In this document: one piece after another, positions 1 to 8,293 of the stretch
Position numbering within the stretch: position 1 is the first letter of the stretch
How the letters are laid out: every line of letters starts with the position of its first letter
Assembly (NCBI GenBank): GCA_934636245.1
Contig: CAKUAI010000028.1
Coordinates: forward strand, 1-36,520
Length of the DNA: 36,520 bases
Reading direction: 5' to 3'
From: an uncultured Coriobacteriales bacterium
GTDB taxonomy: Bacteria > Actinomycetota > Coriobacteriia > Coriobacteriales > UMGS124
Notes under the pieces: model-generated
Seen by the model: only the letters and a program-made list of their open reading frames with translations
Told to the model about the DNA's origin: nothing
The model's database searches: none
Program-made: the position numbers and the translations under genes

Positions 1-901
1 GGTTCGCGCGGCCGCCCCACTGGGGTGCGGCGCGAGGGAGAACTATACACGCAGGCGCAGGCTGGGGGCAAGGGCGGGGGCGTTAGTACATGAGACGCAC
101 ACAAACTGGGGAAGAATGATAAGATTGGGCGGGTTTCCCAGCCGGGGAAGGGCGCGGCTGCCCCTGGGCAAGCCTGCGCCAACACGGTGGACACGGTCGC
201 TCGCTCCGCCTGCGCGAGGACCGGTGACCCGCGCCGAGAGAACCGACCGACCGACGCGAACCCGTACCTTTGCTTCGAGAACCGCACGCTGTTGAACCCC
301 CACGATGCCCAAAACCTCGACCCCCGCCGACCTTGCACCGGCCCGGTCTCAAGCACGATGGGATGTGAGACCCTATCAACTTGGCCGCTCGCAGTATTCT
401 CGCCTTTTTGTCGCCTCTTTGCTCAGATAACCCTGGGTTTCACTAATCCAGAGCCCCTCAGGCGAAATCACCTGCAAAAATCACCCGACCTTCCTTCATA
501 CATCTCGTGGCTGAACATGACCTCCCGTATCAATACAAGCTTCCCTGCCAACATTCACTTTTTCTTTCTCTACATATGTACGCCCATCCAACCTGCCCTA
601 AAAAACGCCCATGCCGTCGCGTCAGTCTCTATAAGCATATATAGACACGCTTGCCTTCCTCCATCGCATGCCTTCTATATGGGCGCGCTCGACCTTGCCG
701 CATACCATCCGCACCATTGCGTGCTTCTCCCTAAATGGCTCGTAAATGGCCTGAACACTGCTTGCCACAGCCCTGTAATGTGAGAGAAACGTCCCTTCCC
801 CACCCAGGCAACATCGGCATCCCACCATGGTCGGCATCTTGTAGGAAGGTGCCGGGGCCATGGGCCCGCCGCACCGCTTGCATCAAAAGGAGTTGGTCAG
901 C
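1..901. other. Non-coding leader region
   Basis: No convincing gene is seen. The longest open frame, at 187-783 (+), has an unnatural Pro/Cys/His-rich composition, no ribosome binding site and no recognisable domain. GC-rich sequence with a near-palindrome lies at about 6-36. From about 480 onward the DNA is more AT-rich and probably holds the promoter of the catabolic locus that starts at 902, but no clear -35/-10 pair could be assigned. Confidence 0.5.
625..646. promoter_or_regulatory. Inverted repeat, possible operator of the catabolic locus
   Basis: The arms GTCTCTATA and TATATAGAC are inverted with one mismatch around a 4-nt centre. It lies about 255 bp upstream of the first gene of the locus, in an AT-richer stretch. 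A site for the GntR-family protein encoded at 6375-7295 is a guess; no second copy was found in the later gaps of the locus. Confidence 0.25.
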
Positions 902-1693
902 ATGGGTAAGCTTGATGGGAAGATTGCCATTATCACGGGAGCTTCCAAGGGCATTGGGGCAGGTATCGCCCGCGTTTTCACCGAAGAGGGGGCGTGTGTG
1001 GTGCTCGCCGCCCGAGGCAACGACGTCTTGCAGTTCGCCGAGGAGCTCCAGGCAGCTGGCAGGGAAGCAGTCGGCTTTCGCTGCGACGTGAGCGATGCTC
1101 AGTCCTGCAAGGACCTTGTCGACTTCACCCTCAAGACGTACGGGACAATCGACATTCTCGACTGCAACGCCGGCATCTGCACGCTCAGCGACTTCCTTAC
1201 CAGCGACGACGCGTGGCGCGATGCACATATCGACATCAACATCAAGGGTGTCTGGAACGTCTGCCGCGCGGCCCTGCCCACCATGGTGCGCAACAACGCC
1301 GGGTCCGTCGTCATCACCAGCTCGGTCACGGGCGACTTGGTGGCCGATCCCGGTGAGGTCGCCTACGCCACGACGAAGGCGGCCCTCGTCGGCTTCACGA
1401 AGGCCCTTGCACGCGAGATGGCACCGCACAACATCAGGGTCAACTGCATCTGCCCCGGATATGTGCAGACACCCCTGGTGGAAGGCATGGCAAGCCAATC
1501 CGATCCCGACGACCCCACACGCGCCATCTCGGCGATTGCCCACGCCGTGCCCCTGGGCCGTTTGGGAACGCCCGATGAGTGCGGCGAGCTGTGCGCCTTC
1601 CTTGCCTCGAACGAAGCCAGCTATATAACAGGAACTCAGATGGTCATCGACGGCGGCTCCACGCTGCCCGAGACAACCTCGATGGGGCAGTAG
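902..1693 (+). CDS. ucpA: UcpA-like short-chain dehydrogenase/reductase
   Basis: A 263-aa classical SDR oxidoreductase, expected to be cytosolic and NAD(P)-dependent. The cofactor motif TGASKGIG is at residues 12-19, C-N-A-G at 88-91, the catalytic Ser in SSVTG at about 140-141, and YxxxK at Y155/K159. Long stretches such as HIDINIKGVWNV, VTGDLVADPGE, CICPGY and the C-terminal IDGGSTLPET are what I recall of E. coli UcpA, whose physiological substrate is poorly defined. The ATG at 902 is chosen because AAAGGAG sits 10 nt upstream; an in-frame ATG at 860 has no such site. It is followed after 2 nt by the kinase gene, so it is translationally coupled with it. Role inferred from context: reduction or oxidation of the aldehyde/ketone product of the kinase-lyase pair. 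Confidence 0.85.
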   Translation: MGKLDGKIAIITGASKGIGAGIARVFTEEGACVVLAARGNDVLQFAEELQAAGREAVGFRCDVSDAQSCKDLVDFTLKTYGTIDILDCNAGICTLSDFLTSDDAWRDAHIDINIKGVWNVCRAALPTMVRNNAGSVVITSSVTGDLVADPGEVAYATTKAALVGFTKALAREMAPHNIRVNCICPGYVQTPLVEGMASQSDPDDPTRAISAIAHAVPLGRLGTPDECGELCAFLASNEASYITGTQMVIDGGSTLPETTSMGQ

Positions 1694-1695
1694 CC

Positions 1696-2709
1696 ATGAG
1701 CGGGACTCAGACCACGGGGCTTGAGCAGGGCGCCATGTTGTTCGACGACGTCGCCCGGCGAGCGTTGGGACGGTACGGGTTCGAGGGCGACGAGGCCAAG
1801 CTCCTCACCTTTTCGGAGAACTACACCTACCTGGTGCGCAATCCCGTCACCGGGTCGAAGGACGCCGTGCTGCGCATCAGCCGCCCGGGCTACCACACGC
1901 TTGAGGAGCTCGAGGGCGAGATGGCGTGGCTGCGGCAGATCAACGATTACACGCCGCTCGTGGTGGCAAACCCCTTGCCCGCCCGGGACGGCAGCTATAT
2001 CCAGAGCGTCACGGGACCCGACGGGGCAAGCTATCAGTGCGTCGTGTGCGAGTTTCTCAGCGGAGAGGCCCCTAGCGAGGGCGACCCAAAGGGCATGGTC
2101 AGCCAGTTCTGCCAGCTCGGCGAAACGACGGCCTACCTGCACAGGCAGACCGAGATCTGGAACGGCACGCGCAGGCTCAAGCGCATCTCGTGGACGTACG
2201 ACACCATTATCGGCGAGCATGCGGCCTGGGGTCCCTGGCAGGCATTCGAGGGCCTGGCCCCGCAGGACACGACGCAGCTCGAGCGCTGCTGCACCACCAT
2301 CCAGCGGCGCCTCGAGCGCTACGGCATGAGCGAGCGCACATTCGGCCTCATCCACGCCGACCTGCGCCTAGCCAACCTGCTGGTGGAAAACGACCAGGTA
2401 AAGGTCATCGACTTTGACGATTGCGGCTTTGGCTGGCATCTGCACGACTTGGCCGGCGCCCTCAGCTTCATTGAGACGAGCCCTTTGGCCTGCGACCTCG
2501 TGAACTCCTGGCTCGACGGGTACCGCAAGGTGCTGCCCTTCACCGACACGGACTTCGAGGAAATCGACACGTTCATCATGCAGCGCCGGCTGCAGCTCAC
2601 CGCCTGGCTCGCAAGCCACAAGGGCTCCGACCCCGTGAAGGAGCTGTCGGTGGGGTGGGTCGACGGCACGATGGAGCTCGCCGAGAGATATCTGCGCCTG
2701 TTTGCCTAA
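1696..2709 (+). CDS. APH-fold small-molecule kinase (choline/ethanolamine or hydroxylysine kinase-like)
   Basis: A 337-aa aminoglycoside phosphotransferase-fold kinase. The Brenner-type catalytic loop HADLRLANLLV lies at about residues 220-230 and the metal-binding IDFDDCGFG follows. An N-lobe with LRISRPGYHTLEELEGEMAWL carries the expected ATP-lobe lysine/glutamate region. This family phosphorylates hydroxyl groups of amino alcohols, sugars or amino acids. The start at 1696 overlaps nothing and lies 2 nt after the ucpA stop. The next gene is a class III PLP enzyme of the phospho-lyase type. This is the same kinase + lyase pairing known for ethanolamine-phosphate and 5-phosphohydroxylysine breakdown, so an amino-alcohol or hydroxylysine substrate is inferred. 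Antibiotic phosphorylation is less likely given the context. Confidence 0.75.
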   Translation: MSGTQTTGLEQGAMLFDDVARRALGRYGFEGDEAKLLTFSENYTYLVRNPVTGSKDAVLRISRPGYHTLEELEGEMAWLRQINDYTPLVVANPLPARDGSYIQSVTGPDGASYQCVVCEFLSGEAPSEGDPKGMVSQFCQLGETTAYLHRQTEIWNGTRRLKRISWTYDTIIGEHAAWGPWQAFEGLAPQDTTQLERCCTTIQRRLERYGMSERTFGLIHADLRLANLLVENDQVKVIDFDDCGFGWHLHDLAGALSFIETSPLACDLVNSWLDGYRKVLPFTDTDFEEIDTFIMQRRLQLTAWLASHKGSDPVKELSVGWVDGTMELAERYLRLFA

Positions 2710-2772
2710 CTACCTGGGCGGACAAGGACGCTCATCCCCTCGTTCATTCCCCAAGACTAAGGAAGCACGCAT

Positions 2773-4155
2773 ATGCAAGGAGACGCCGCGAGCATGGGAA
2801 CCCCCATGCGCTCCACGATCATGGACTCGAACAGCTTCAAGGCTGCCGATTTGGACGGGCTCGACCCCCAAACGCGCAGGCTTGTTGAACGCAGGCGGGT
2901 GCTTGGACCGAGCTACCGCCTCTTCTACAAGCATCCGCTCCATTTTGTGAAAGGGCTCGGTACCAGGCTTTATACCGCCGACGGCGAGGAGTACCTGGAC
3001 GCCTACAACAACGTGGTGTCGGTGGGCCATTGCCACCCCCATGTGGTGGAGGCGATTTGTCGGCAGGTCTCGACGCTCAACACGCACACGCGCTACCTGC
3101 ACGAAGGCATCGTGGACTACGCCGAGCACCTCGTGGCGCTCCTACCTTCCGAAGTGGACCGGGTCATGTTCGAATGCTCGGGCTCGGAGGCCAACGACCT
3201 CGCCGTGCGCGTGGCCCGCGCGGCCACGGGAGGCACGGGCGTCATCGTGACCTCGGAGGCATACCACGGCAACACCGCGCTGGTAACGGGCCTGTCCCCC
3301 TCAATCGGGGCCGACCAGCCCATGCTGCCCGACATGCGCATGATCCCTTCGCCCGACACCTGGCGCCTTGGAACCGACGACATCGGCGCATGGATGGCCG
3401 CGCGCGTGGCAGAGCAAATCGCGGACATGCGCAGGCACGGGTTCAAGTTTGCCGCGCTGCTCGCAGACTCGATTTTCTCCTCCGACGGCGTGTACCCCGG
3501 TGCCCCAAGCTCCCCACAGGCTCGCGAGGGGTTCCTCAGGCCGGTGGTAGACCTCGTGCACAAGGAGGGCGGCCTTTTCATCGCCGACGAGGTCCAGCCG
3601 GGTTTTGCGCGCACCGGCGAGGCGTTTTGGGGCTTCGAGCGCCACGGCGTCGTGCCCGACATTGTGACGATGGGTAAGCCCATGGCAAACGGCATGCCCT
3701 GCTCGGCGATGGCGGCCCGCCACGAGGTGCTGGAGGCGTTTGCCTCGCAGACGCCTTACTTCAACACGTTTGCGGGCAACCCGGTGAGCATGGCGGCGGC
3801 GCAGGCGGTGCTCGAGGTGCTACAAGGCGAGCATATCCAGCAGAACGCCCTGGAAACGGGCCTGATGTTCAAGAACGCCCTCGTCGATGCGGCAAAACGC
3901 CACCCCTGCCTGGGGGACGTGCGCGGGGCGGGCTTCTTCATCGGCGTCGACGTCGTGAAGCCCGGCACGATGGAGCCCGACTACGAGCATGCCGTCGACT
4001 TCATCGAAGCCATGCGCGAGCACCGCGTCCTGACCTCGCTGTGCGGGCCCGCCGGCAACATCTTGAAGATCCGCCCGCCCCTGGTGTTCAGCGCCAACGA
4101 CGTCGACATCTTTATGGACGCCCTTGAGAAAAGCCTGGCGGACCTGGGCCTGTAA
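2773..4155 (+). CDS. Class III PLP enzyme, probable amino-alcohol phosphate phospho-lyase
   Basis: A 460-aa class III aminotransferase-fold protein. PLP-binding features are visible: GSEAND at residues 137-142, the DEVQPGF segment near 270, the Schiff-base lysine K302 in TMGKPMANGMP, and NTFAGNPVS. The combination FWGFERHGVVPDIVTMGKP and NTFAGNPVS resembles mammalian ETNPPL/PHYKPL, which use the aminotransferase fold to eliminate phosphate and ammonia rather than to transaminate. A typical omega-transaminase remains possible. Two starts are plausible: 2773 (weak AAGGAA, 8 nt upstream) and 2794 (AAGGAG at 2778-2783, spacing 10). The gene follows the kinase by 63 bp and precedes a permease by 169 bp, which supports a dedicated catabolic pathway. 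Confidence 0.85.
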   Translation: MQGDAASMGTPMRSTIMDSNSFKAADLDGLDPQTRRLVERRRVLGPSYRLFYKHPLHFVKGLGTRLYTADGEEYLDAYNNVVSVGHCHPHVVEAICRQVSTLNTHTRYLHEGIVDYAEHLVALLPSEVDRVMFECSGSEANDLAVRVARAATGGTGVIVTSEAYHGNTALVTGLSPSIGADQPMLPDMRMIPSPDTWRLGTDDIGAWMAARVAEQIADMRRHGFKFAALLADSIFSSDGVYPGAPSSPQAREGFLRPVVDLVHKEGGLFIADEVQPGFARTGEAFWGFERHGVVPDIVTMGKPMANGMPCSAMAARHEVLEAFASQTPYFNTFAGNPVSMAAAQAVLEVLQGEHIQQNALETGLMFKNALVDAAKRHPCLGDVRGAGFFIGVDVVKPGTMEPDYEHAVDFIEAMREHRVLTSLCGPAGNILKIRPPLVFSANDVDIFMDALEKSLADLGL

Positions 4156-4324
4156 GTGCCGCCGCAGCGTGCCCTTAGCTGAAATGGTATGCCAATGGTT
4201 TGAAGTAACCGCAGGTAGAAGGCGTAGCGAGTCGGAAACATCCATCTTTTGCCCTTGAAACAAACGGGCAGTTTACTGACATCGTCCAACCAAGCGAAAC
4301 CACGCAAAGGAGAGGTGAACCACG

Positions 4325-5761
4325 ATGGCTGAGACATTGTCCGCAACGACGTCGACCGCCGCGCCACAAGAAGGCGGCCTCAAGAAGACGCTCAAGCTTC
4401 TGTACGTGTACACCCTTGCAACCGGCGCAATCTTCACGTTCATGTGTTACTGGGACGGCATCTTCATGTCGTACTGCGGCCCCGCGACGTTTTTGGGCTT
4501 CATTCTCATGACGCTCATGATTCTGCCGATCGGCTTTGTGTACTCCGAGCTCTCCACGATGTTGCCCAGCACCGGGTCGTGCCTGGTGTTCAACACCGTC
4601 GGCATCAACAAGCACGCCGGCTTCTGGAGCGCCTGGCTCATCATGTGCGCCTGGCTCGCCGTGCCCGCCGCCGGCGTCCTGGGCATCATCGACTGGCTGA
4701 ACTGGCAGTTCCTCAACGGGGCCATCCACGACAGCCTCGCCCTGATCATCGGCGCCGTCGTGCTGTGCCTGTGGTGCGCGGTGTCGCTGTGCAAGAACGT
4801 CGTGGCAGGCCGCCTGCAGACCATCATGCTCTTCTGCGCCATCGGCGGCATCCTCGTCGCGTCGCTCATGATGTTCTTCTCCGGCAGTTGGTCTATCTCC
4901 AACTTCTCGAACTTCTTTGCCAACACCAACGCCGCCGATTACGGGCTGGGCGTCGGCTGGATCATCGGGTGCGCATTCCTCATCACGCCCTACTTTGGCT
5001 TTGAGTGCGTGCCCGCCATGGTCGAGGAGGGAAGCTTCCCCATCAAGGACCAGAAGAAGGCCATCCTCGGCTCGGTCGTGACCTGCGGCGCAGTGTACGC
5101 CATCTTCTACTTCGCCTTGGCGGGCTGCATGGATTGGGGCAGCTACGCCTTTGACGGCGCTGCCTTCATCACCTTCGACACGCTCCTTCGCATCTTCAAC
5201 GGCGCCAGCTGGGTCTCCGCCTTCTGCGTCTTCGTCGGCATCGTGGGCGTGTTGCTGCCCATCTGCACCTCTGTGCTGGGCTTCTGGTACTCCGCGGCGC
5301 GCATGCTCTTCGCCATGGGCCGCCAGAACTTCCTGCCTGCCGTCTTCGCCAAGTGCAACCGCTACGGCCAGCCCATCCTGCCCAACCTCCTCATCCTGGC
5401 CATCTCCGTCGGGTTCCTTGCCATGCAGTCCATCCGCGCGTTCTTCGACCTCATGGCCTTCGCATGCTCGCTGTGCTACGCCATCTCGTCCATCTCCGCG
5501 ATTCGCCTGCAGCTCAAGCACCCCGAGTGGCCCCGCCCCTACAAGACCGGCATGGCCATGAAGGTCGCCTCGCTCGTCATCTCCCTCGTGGTCGCCTTCT
5601 TCTGCACGATCGGCATCGGCACGCAGACCTGGCTGGGATTTGCCGGCTACATGTGCGTCGGCGCGGGCCTGTGGGCCGGCATGCTCGCCTTCAAGTGGAG
5701 CGGCAACCGCGAGACGTCGCACGTTTGGATGCTGACCCCCGAGGGCAAGTCGCAGTTTTAG
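4325..5761 (+). CDS. APC-family amino acid/amine permease
   Basis: A 478-aa polytopic membrane protein with about 12 hydrophobic segments, from YVYTLATGAIFTFMCYW near residue 30 to GFAGYMCVGAGLWAGML near 445. The layout fits the amino acid-polyamine-organocation superfamily, whose members are proton- or exchange-coupled importers of amino acids and amines. AAAGGAGAGG lies about 8 nt upstream of the ATG. Being directly downstream of the kinase and the PLP enzyme, it is the likely importer of their substrate. The exact substrate cannot be read from sequence. The preceding gap, 4156-4324, shows no clear terminator, so cotranscription is possible. Confidence 0.85.
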   Translation: MAETLSATTSTAAPQEGGLKKTLKLLYVYTLATGAIFTFMCYWDGIFMSYCGPATFLGFILMTLMILPIGFVYSELSTMLPSTGSCLVFNTVGINKHAGFWSAWLIMCAWLAVPAAGVLGIIDWLNWQFLNGAIHDSLALIIGAVVLCLWCAVSLCKNVVAGRLQTIMLFCAIGGILVASLMMFFSGSWSISNFSNFFANTNAADYGLGVGWIIGCAFLITPYFGFECVPAMVEEGSFPIKDQKKAILGSVVTCGAVYAIFYFALAGCMDWGSYAFDGAAFITFDTLLRIFNGASWVSAFCVFVGIVGVLLPICTSVLGFWYSAARMLFAMGRQNFLPAVFAKCNRYGQPILPNLLILAISVGFLAMQSIRAFFDLMAFACSLCYAISSISAIRLQLKHPEWPRPYKTGMAMKVASLVISLVVAFFCTIGIGTQTWLGFAGYMCVGAGLWAGMLAFKWSGNRETSHVWMLTPEGKSQF

Positions 5762-5987
5762 GTTTGGGCTTTGGGTTTGGGATCGAGTGTAGGGCCGGAC
5801 GCATCAAAACGTTGACCAAACCGTAGCGCTTCAGAAATACGGCTGTTCGGCGGGTGTAACGCGCAAGGAAGACAATCTTCTCACCGCGTTGCGCCCGCCT
5901 TTCGTTATCGCGACGGCGGTGCCCGCACGGGGCGCAGCGCAGCGCCCGGCCTCTGGCGCCCAGGGCGGCTCAAGGAAGGAAGCAACC

Positions 5988-6329
5988 ATGCAGGAAGTCG
6001 AGTTCATCATCAATTCCGAGAAGCTCGAGCAGCTCAAGCGCATCCTCGACGCGCATGGGAAGACGGGCGCCACGTTCTCGTTTGTCATGGGGTACGGCCA
6101 CCAGCGCGGTCTTCACCAGGTCTATCGCCGCGAGGAGGCGCCGGGCATCAACCTGCTGCCCAAGGTGAGCGTGCGCACCGTCGTGCGCGACGAGCTCGTG
6201 GACCCGCTCATCGACGACGTCGTGGCCCAGCTCGGCGACGACACGTTCGGCGACGGGAAGATCTTCGTGCGCGACGTAGCCAAGGCCGTTCGCATCCGCA
6301 CGAACGAGCGCGGCGACGAGGCGCTGTAG
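5988..6329 (+). CDS. PII-like nitrogen regulator lacking the modifiable Tyr51
   Basis: A 113-aa protein with the length and pattern of GlnB/GlnK. GYGHQRGLHQVY sits in the T-loop at about residues 35-46, LPKVSV follows, and the C-terminal GDGKIFVRDVAKAVRIRTNERGDEAL matches the PII signature with its ATP-binding B-loop. Aligned by eye with E. coli GlnB, Tyr46 is kept but position 51, the uridylylation/adenylylation tyrosine, is Ala. Control by covalent modification at that site is therefore not expected; ATP/ADP/2-oxoglutarate binding may remain. The ATG at 5988 has AAGGAAGGAAG upstream. Its place between the permease and the GntR gene suggests control of the transporter or sensing of nitrogen released by the pathway (inference). 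Confidence 0.8.
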   Translation: MQEVEFIINSEKLEQLKRILDAHGKTGATFSFVMGYGHQRGLHQVYRREEAPGINLLPKVSVRTVVRDELVDPLIDDVVAQLGDDTFGDGKIFVRDVAKAVRIRTNERGDEAL

Positions 6330-6374
6330 GCATCGCGACGCGTGTCATTGGCCAGCGTTCAGAAGGGAGGACTC

Positions 6375-7295
6375 ATGGAACCCACACCGCTCGGACCCGT
6401 CGTGTGCCAGGCCATCGACGACATTCACGCCCTCGTCGAACACGGCGCCCTGCGTGCGGGTCGCCTCCCCTCCGAACGCGAGCTGGCGGTACGTCTGGGG
6501 GTCAGCCGTTCCACCGTGCACGCGGCGCTTGCCCACATGCGCGGAGAAGGCCAGGTGGAGGTGCGTCGCGGGCGCAACGGCGGCGCGTACGTGCTCGACT
6601 CGGGCTCGTCGTGGGACACAGCCGGACGCATGGAGATCGAGAGCCGCTCAAGCAGACTCATCGACCGGCAAGCCGGCACCGCCACGAGCTTTGCGAGCAT
6701 GATGGCGAGCCTGGGCATCGAACATGAGACACGCGTCATCCACGCCGCACGCGAAGTGTGTCCCGACGACATCTGCCGGCAGTTTTGGGCGGAAGCGCAG
6801 GGGACGGGCGAGGAGGGCGCCGACGAAGGGCGAGCGGGCTGCGAGGCGGAGGGCGCCAAGCATTCGGGCGTAGGCGCGCAACCGACAAACTGCGAGGCAG
6901 ATGGTACCGTGCGCACGCGCGAGCTCTTCCGCATCGAACGCGTGCGCAGCGCGCGAGGAAGCGCGGTGTCGTTCGAGCAGACCTACCTCGACCCCCGGAG
7001 GTTCCCTCGGTTTCTCAAGCTTGACCTCACGCAATCTATCACCGACCTGCTCTGCGAGGTGTGCAACGCGACGATTTCCCGCGTGGAAGAGACGGTGGAG
7101 GTGGTGGCGGCACACGGCAAATGTGCCCGCTACCTGGGCATAGAAGAAGGCTACCCCGTGCTGCGCGTGCTCTCGCGCCTCTTCGATGACGCAGGGGCAG
7201 TAGCTGTTGCCTCATGCGACTCGTACAACCCCAACCTCGTGCGCCTAACGGTGACAAGCGGGGCCATGGTGACAGAAAACCCGCCGGCCCCGTAA
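6375..7295 (+). CDS. GntR/HutC-family transcription regulator with UTRA domain
   Basis: A 306-aa protein. An N-terminal winged helix-turn-helix is visible in GRLPSERELAVRLGVSRSTVHAAL, at about residues 29-52. The C-terminal UTRA-type ligand domain has the late motif LGIEEGYPVLRVLSRLFDDAG. Between them, at about residues 138-175, is a Gly/Glu/Ala-rich low-complexity stretch not usual for the family. The ATG at 6375 has GAAGGGAGG upstream and is preferred over an in-frame GTG at 6342. It lies 45 bp after the PII-like gene and is likely the local regulator of the kinase/lyase/permease genes, with the substrate or phosphorylated intermediate as effector (inference). Confidence 0.8.
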   Translation: MEPTPLGPVVCQAIDDIHALVEHGALRAGRLPSERELAVRLGVSRSTVHAALAHMRGEGQVEVRRGRNGGAYVLDSGSSWDTAGRMEIESRSSRLIDRQAGTATSFASMMASLGIEHETRVIHAAREVCPDDICRQFWAEAQGTGEEGADEGRAGCEAEGAKHSGVGAQPTNCEADGTVRTRELFRIERVRSARGSAVSFEQTYLDPRRFPRFLKLDLTQSITDLLCEVCNATISRVEETVEVVAAHGKCARYLGIEEGYPVLRVLSRLFDDAGAVAVASCDSYNPNLVRLTVTSGAMVTENPPAP

Positions 7296-7331
7296 CGCCT
7301 GCAAGAGCTTCATTTGAGAAGGAGACTGACC

Positions 7332-7562
7332 ATGCCCTACGCAATGACAGCTGCACTCATCATCTGCACCCTATCGTTCGCCCTGTTTGCCCTGGCAGGA
7401 TACAAGGCGTTTTATCTGGGAGAATCCACAAGCGTTAGCAAGACCTGCGGGAGTGCTGCGAGCCAAAGCAAGCAGTGCATCCCATGGGTCACGGTAACAT
7501 GTGCCTCATTTGCTGCCTTCATTGTGTCGGGAGCTGTGTTCCTCGTCCTGCACCTGGTGTAG
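7332..7562 (+). CDS. Small two-helix membrane protein
   Basis: A 76-aa protein with two strong hydrophobic segments (about residues 5-27 and 52-75), separated by a polar Ser/Lys/Cys-containing loop with the two cysteines of KTCGSAASQSKQC. I do not recognise a family. Start 7332 is chosen because AGAAGGAGA ends 8 nt upstream. It follows the GntR gene by 36 bp, so it may be the last gene of the same transcript. It converges on the PlsY-like gene, with 92 bp between the two stops. No function is proposed. Confidence 0.6.
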   Translation: MPYAMTAALIICTLSFALFALAGYKAFYLGESTSVSKTCGSAASQSKQCIPWVTVTCASFAAFIVSGAVFLVLHLV

Positions 7563-7654
7563 GAGCTGGAGGGTGCTTCTGGAAAACGAGCTCCCCGTAG
7601 ATGAAGGGCGCCTTCTGGCCTGCGGGCACCTCGTGGATGGAGGGTGCCTCCAAG

Positions 7655-8293
7655 CTAGTGCGCATCCCCGGGCAGGCGCAGGTGGGAGAAGCGCGTCTGG
7701 TCCTCGCAGGCAAGGTCAGGCCAGATTCTCTTGCGGGCAACAAGGGACACCAGCAGCATGCCGGCCGCAACGCTCGGCACGAGACGTCCCAGGCAGGCGC
7801 CCGCGATGCCCAGGATTGGCAGCGCCACAAAGGCAAGGATAGACCGCACGCTGTTATCAATGCCCGGGACCAACAAAAGCCCCAGGTAAAGCGCGGCAAG
7901 CATGATAAAGGGACCACCGCAGGGAAGCAGACCCAGCAGCACGCCGAAGCTTGTGGCGATGCACATGCCTCCCTTGAAGCCGAAAAAGCAGGGGCGAGCG
8001 TGGCCCAGCACCGGCGCCGCCATGACAAGGGCGAGCATGGGCGACGCCATGCCAAACGCGCGGCAGAAAAGTCGCACCGGGAGCAGGCCTTTTGCTATGT
8101 CGCACACCACGGAGAGGGTGCCGCACCAAAAACCGCCGTAGATGAAGGCATTCGAGGACCCCGGATTGTGGTTCTCGCTGACATCCATAAGGCTCTTGCC
8201 ATGGAAGAAGCGCATGAACAGTTCCGAATACAGCACGCTGCCCGACAGGTAGCCCAGCACGACATAGATAAAAGGCGCGTTAAGCACGTCCAT
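7655..8293 (-). CDS. PlsY-like glycerol-3-phosphate acyltransferase family membrane protein
   Basis: A 212-aa polytopic protein with the three PlsY landmarks. An N-terminal GYLSGSVLYSEL precedes NPGSSNAF (PlsY has GSGNxGATN). An internal DIAKGLLPV corresponds to D..KG. LGHARPCFFGFKGGMCIATSFG corresponds to GH.FP.F..FKGGKGVAT. PlsY transfers acyl groups from acyl-phosphate to glycerol-3-phosphate at the membrane. Several signature residues deviate (SSN for GAT, GGM for GGK), so it may be a divergent paralogue acting on another acceptor. The ATG at 8293 has AAAGGA upstream and overlaps the glycosyltransferase stop by 14 bp, so the two are cotranslated and probably work in one lipid or glycolipid pathway. 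Confidence 0.75.
   Translation of the reverse strand: MDVLNAPFIYVVLGYLSGSVLYSELFMRFFHGKSLMDVSENHNPGSSNAFIYGGFWCGTLSVVCDIAKGLLPVRLFCRAFGMASPMLALVMAAPVLGHARPCFFGFKGGMCIATSFGVLLGLLPCGGPFIMLAALYLGLLLVPGIDNSVRSILAFVALPILGIAGACLGRLVPSVAAGMLLVSLVARKRIWPDLACEDQTRFSHLRLPGDAH

Noticed and set aside
187..783. 198-codon plus-strand open frame in the left leader
   Set aside because: Unnatural Pro/Cys/His-rich composition, no ribosome binding site and no domain-like pattern; treated as non-coding.
4175..5722. 515-codon minus-strand frame opposite the APC permease
   Set aside because: Shadow frame caused by high GC at third positions; the translation is Gly/Ala/His/Asp-rich without structure, while the plus strand clearly encodes a permease.
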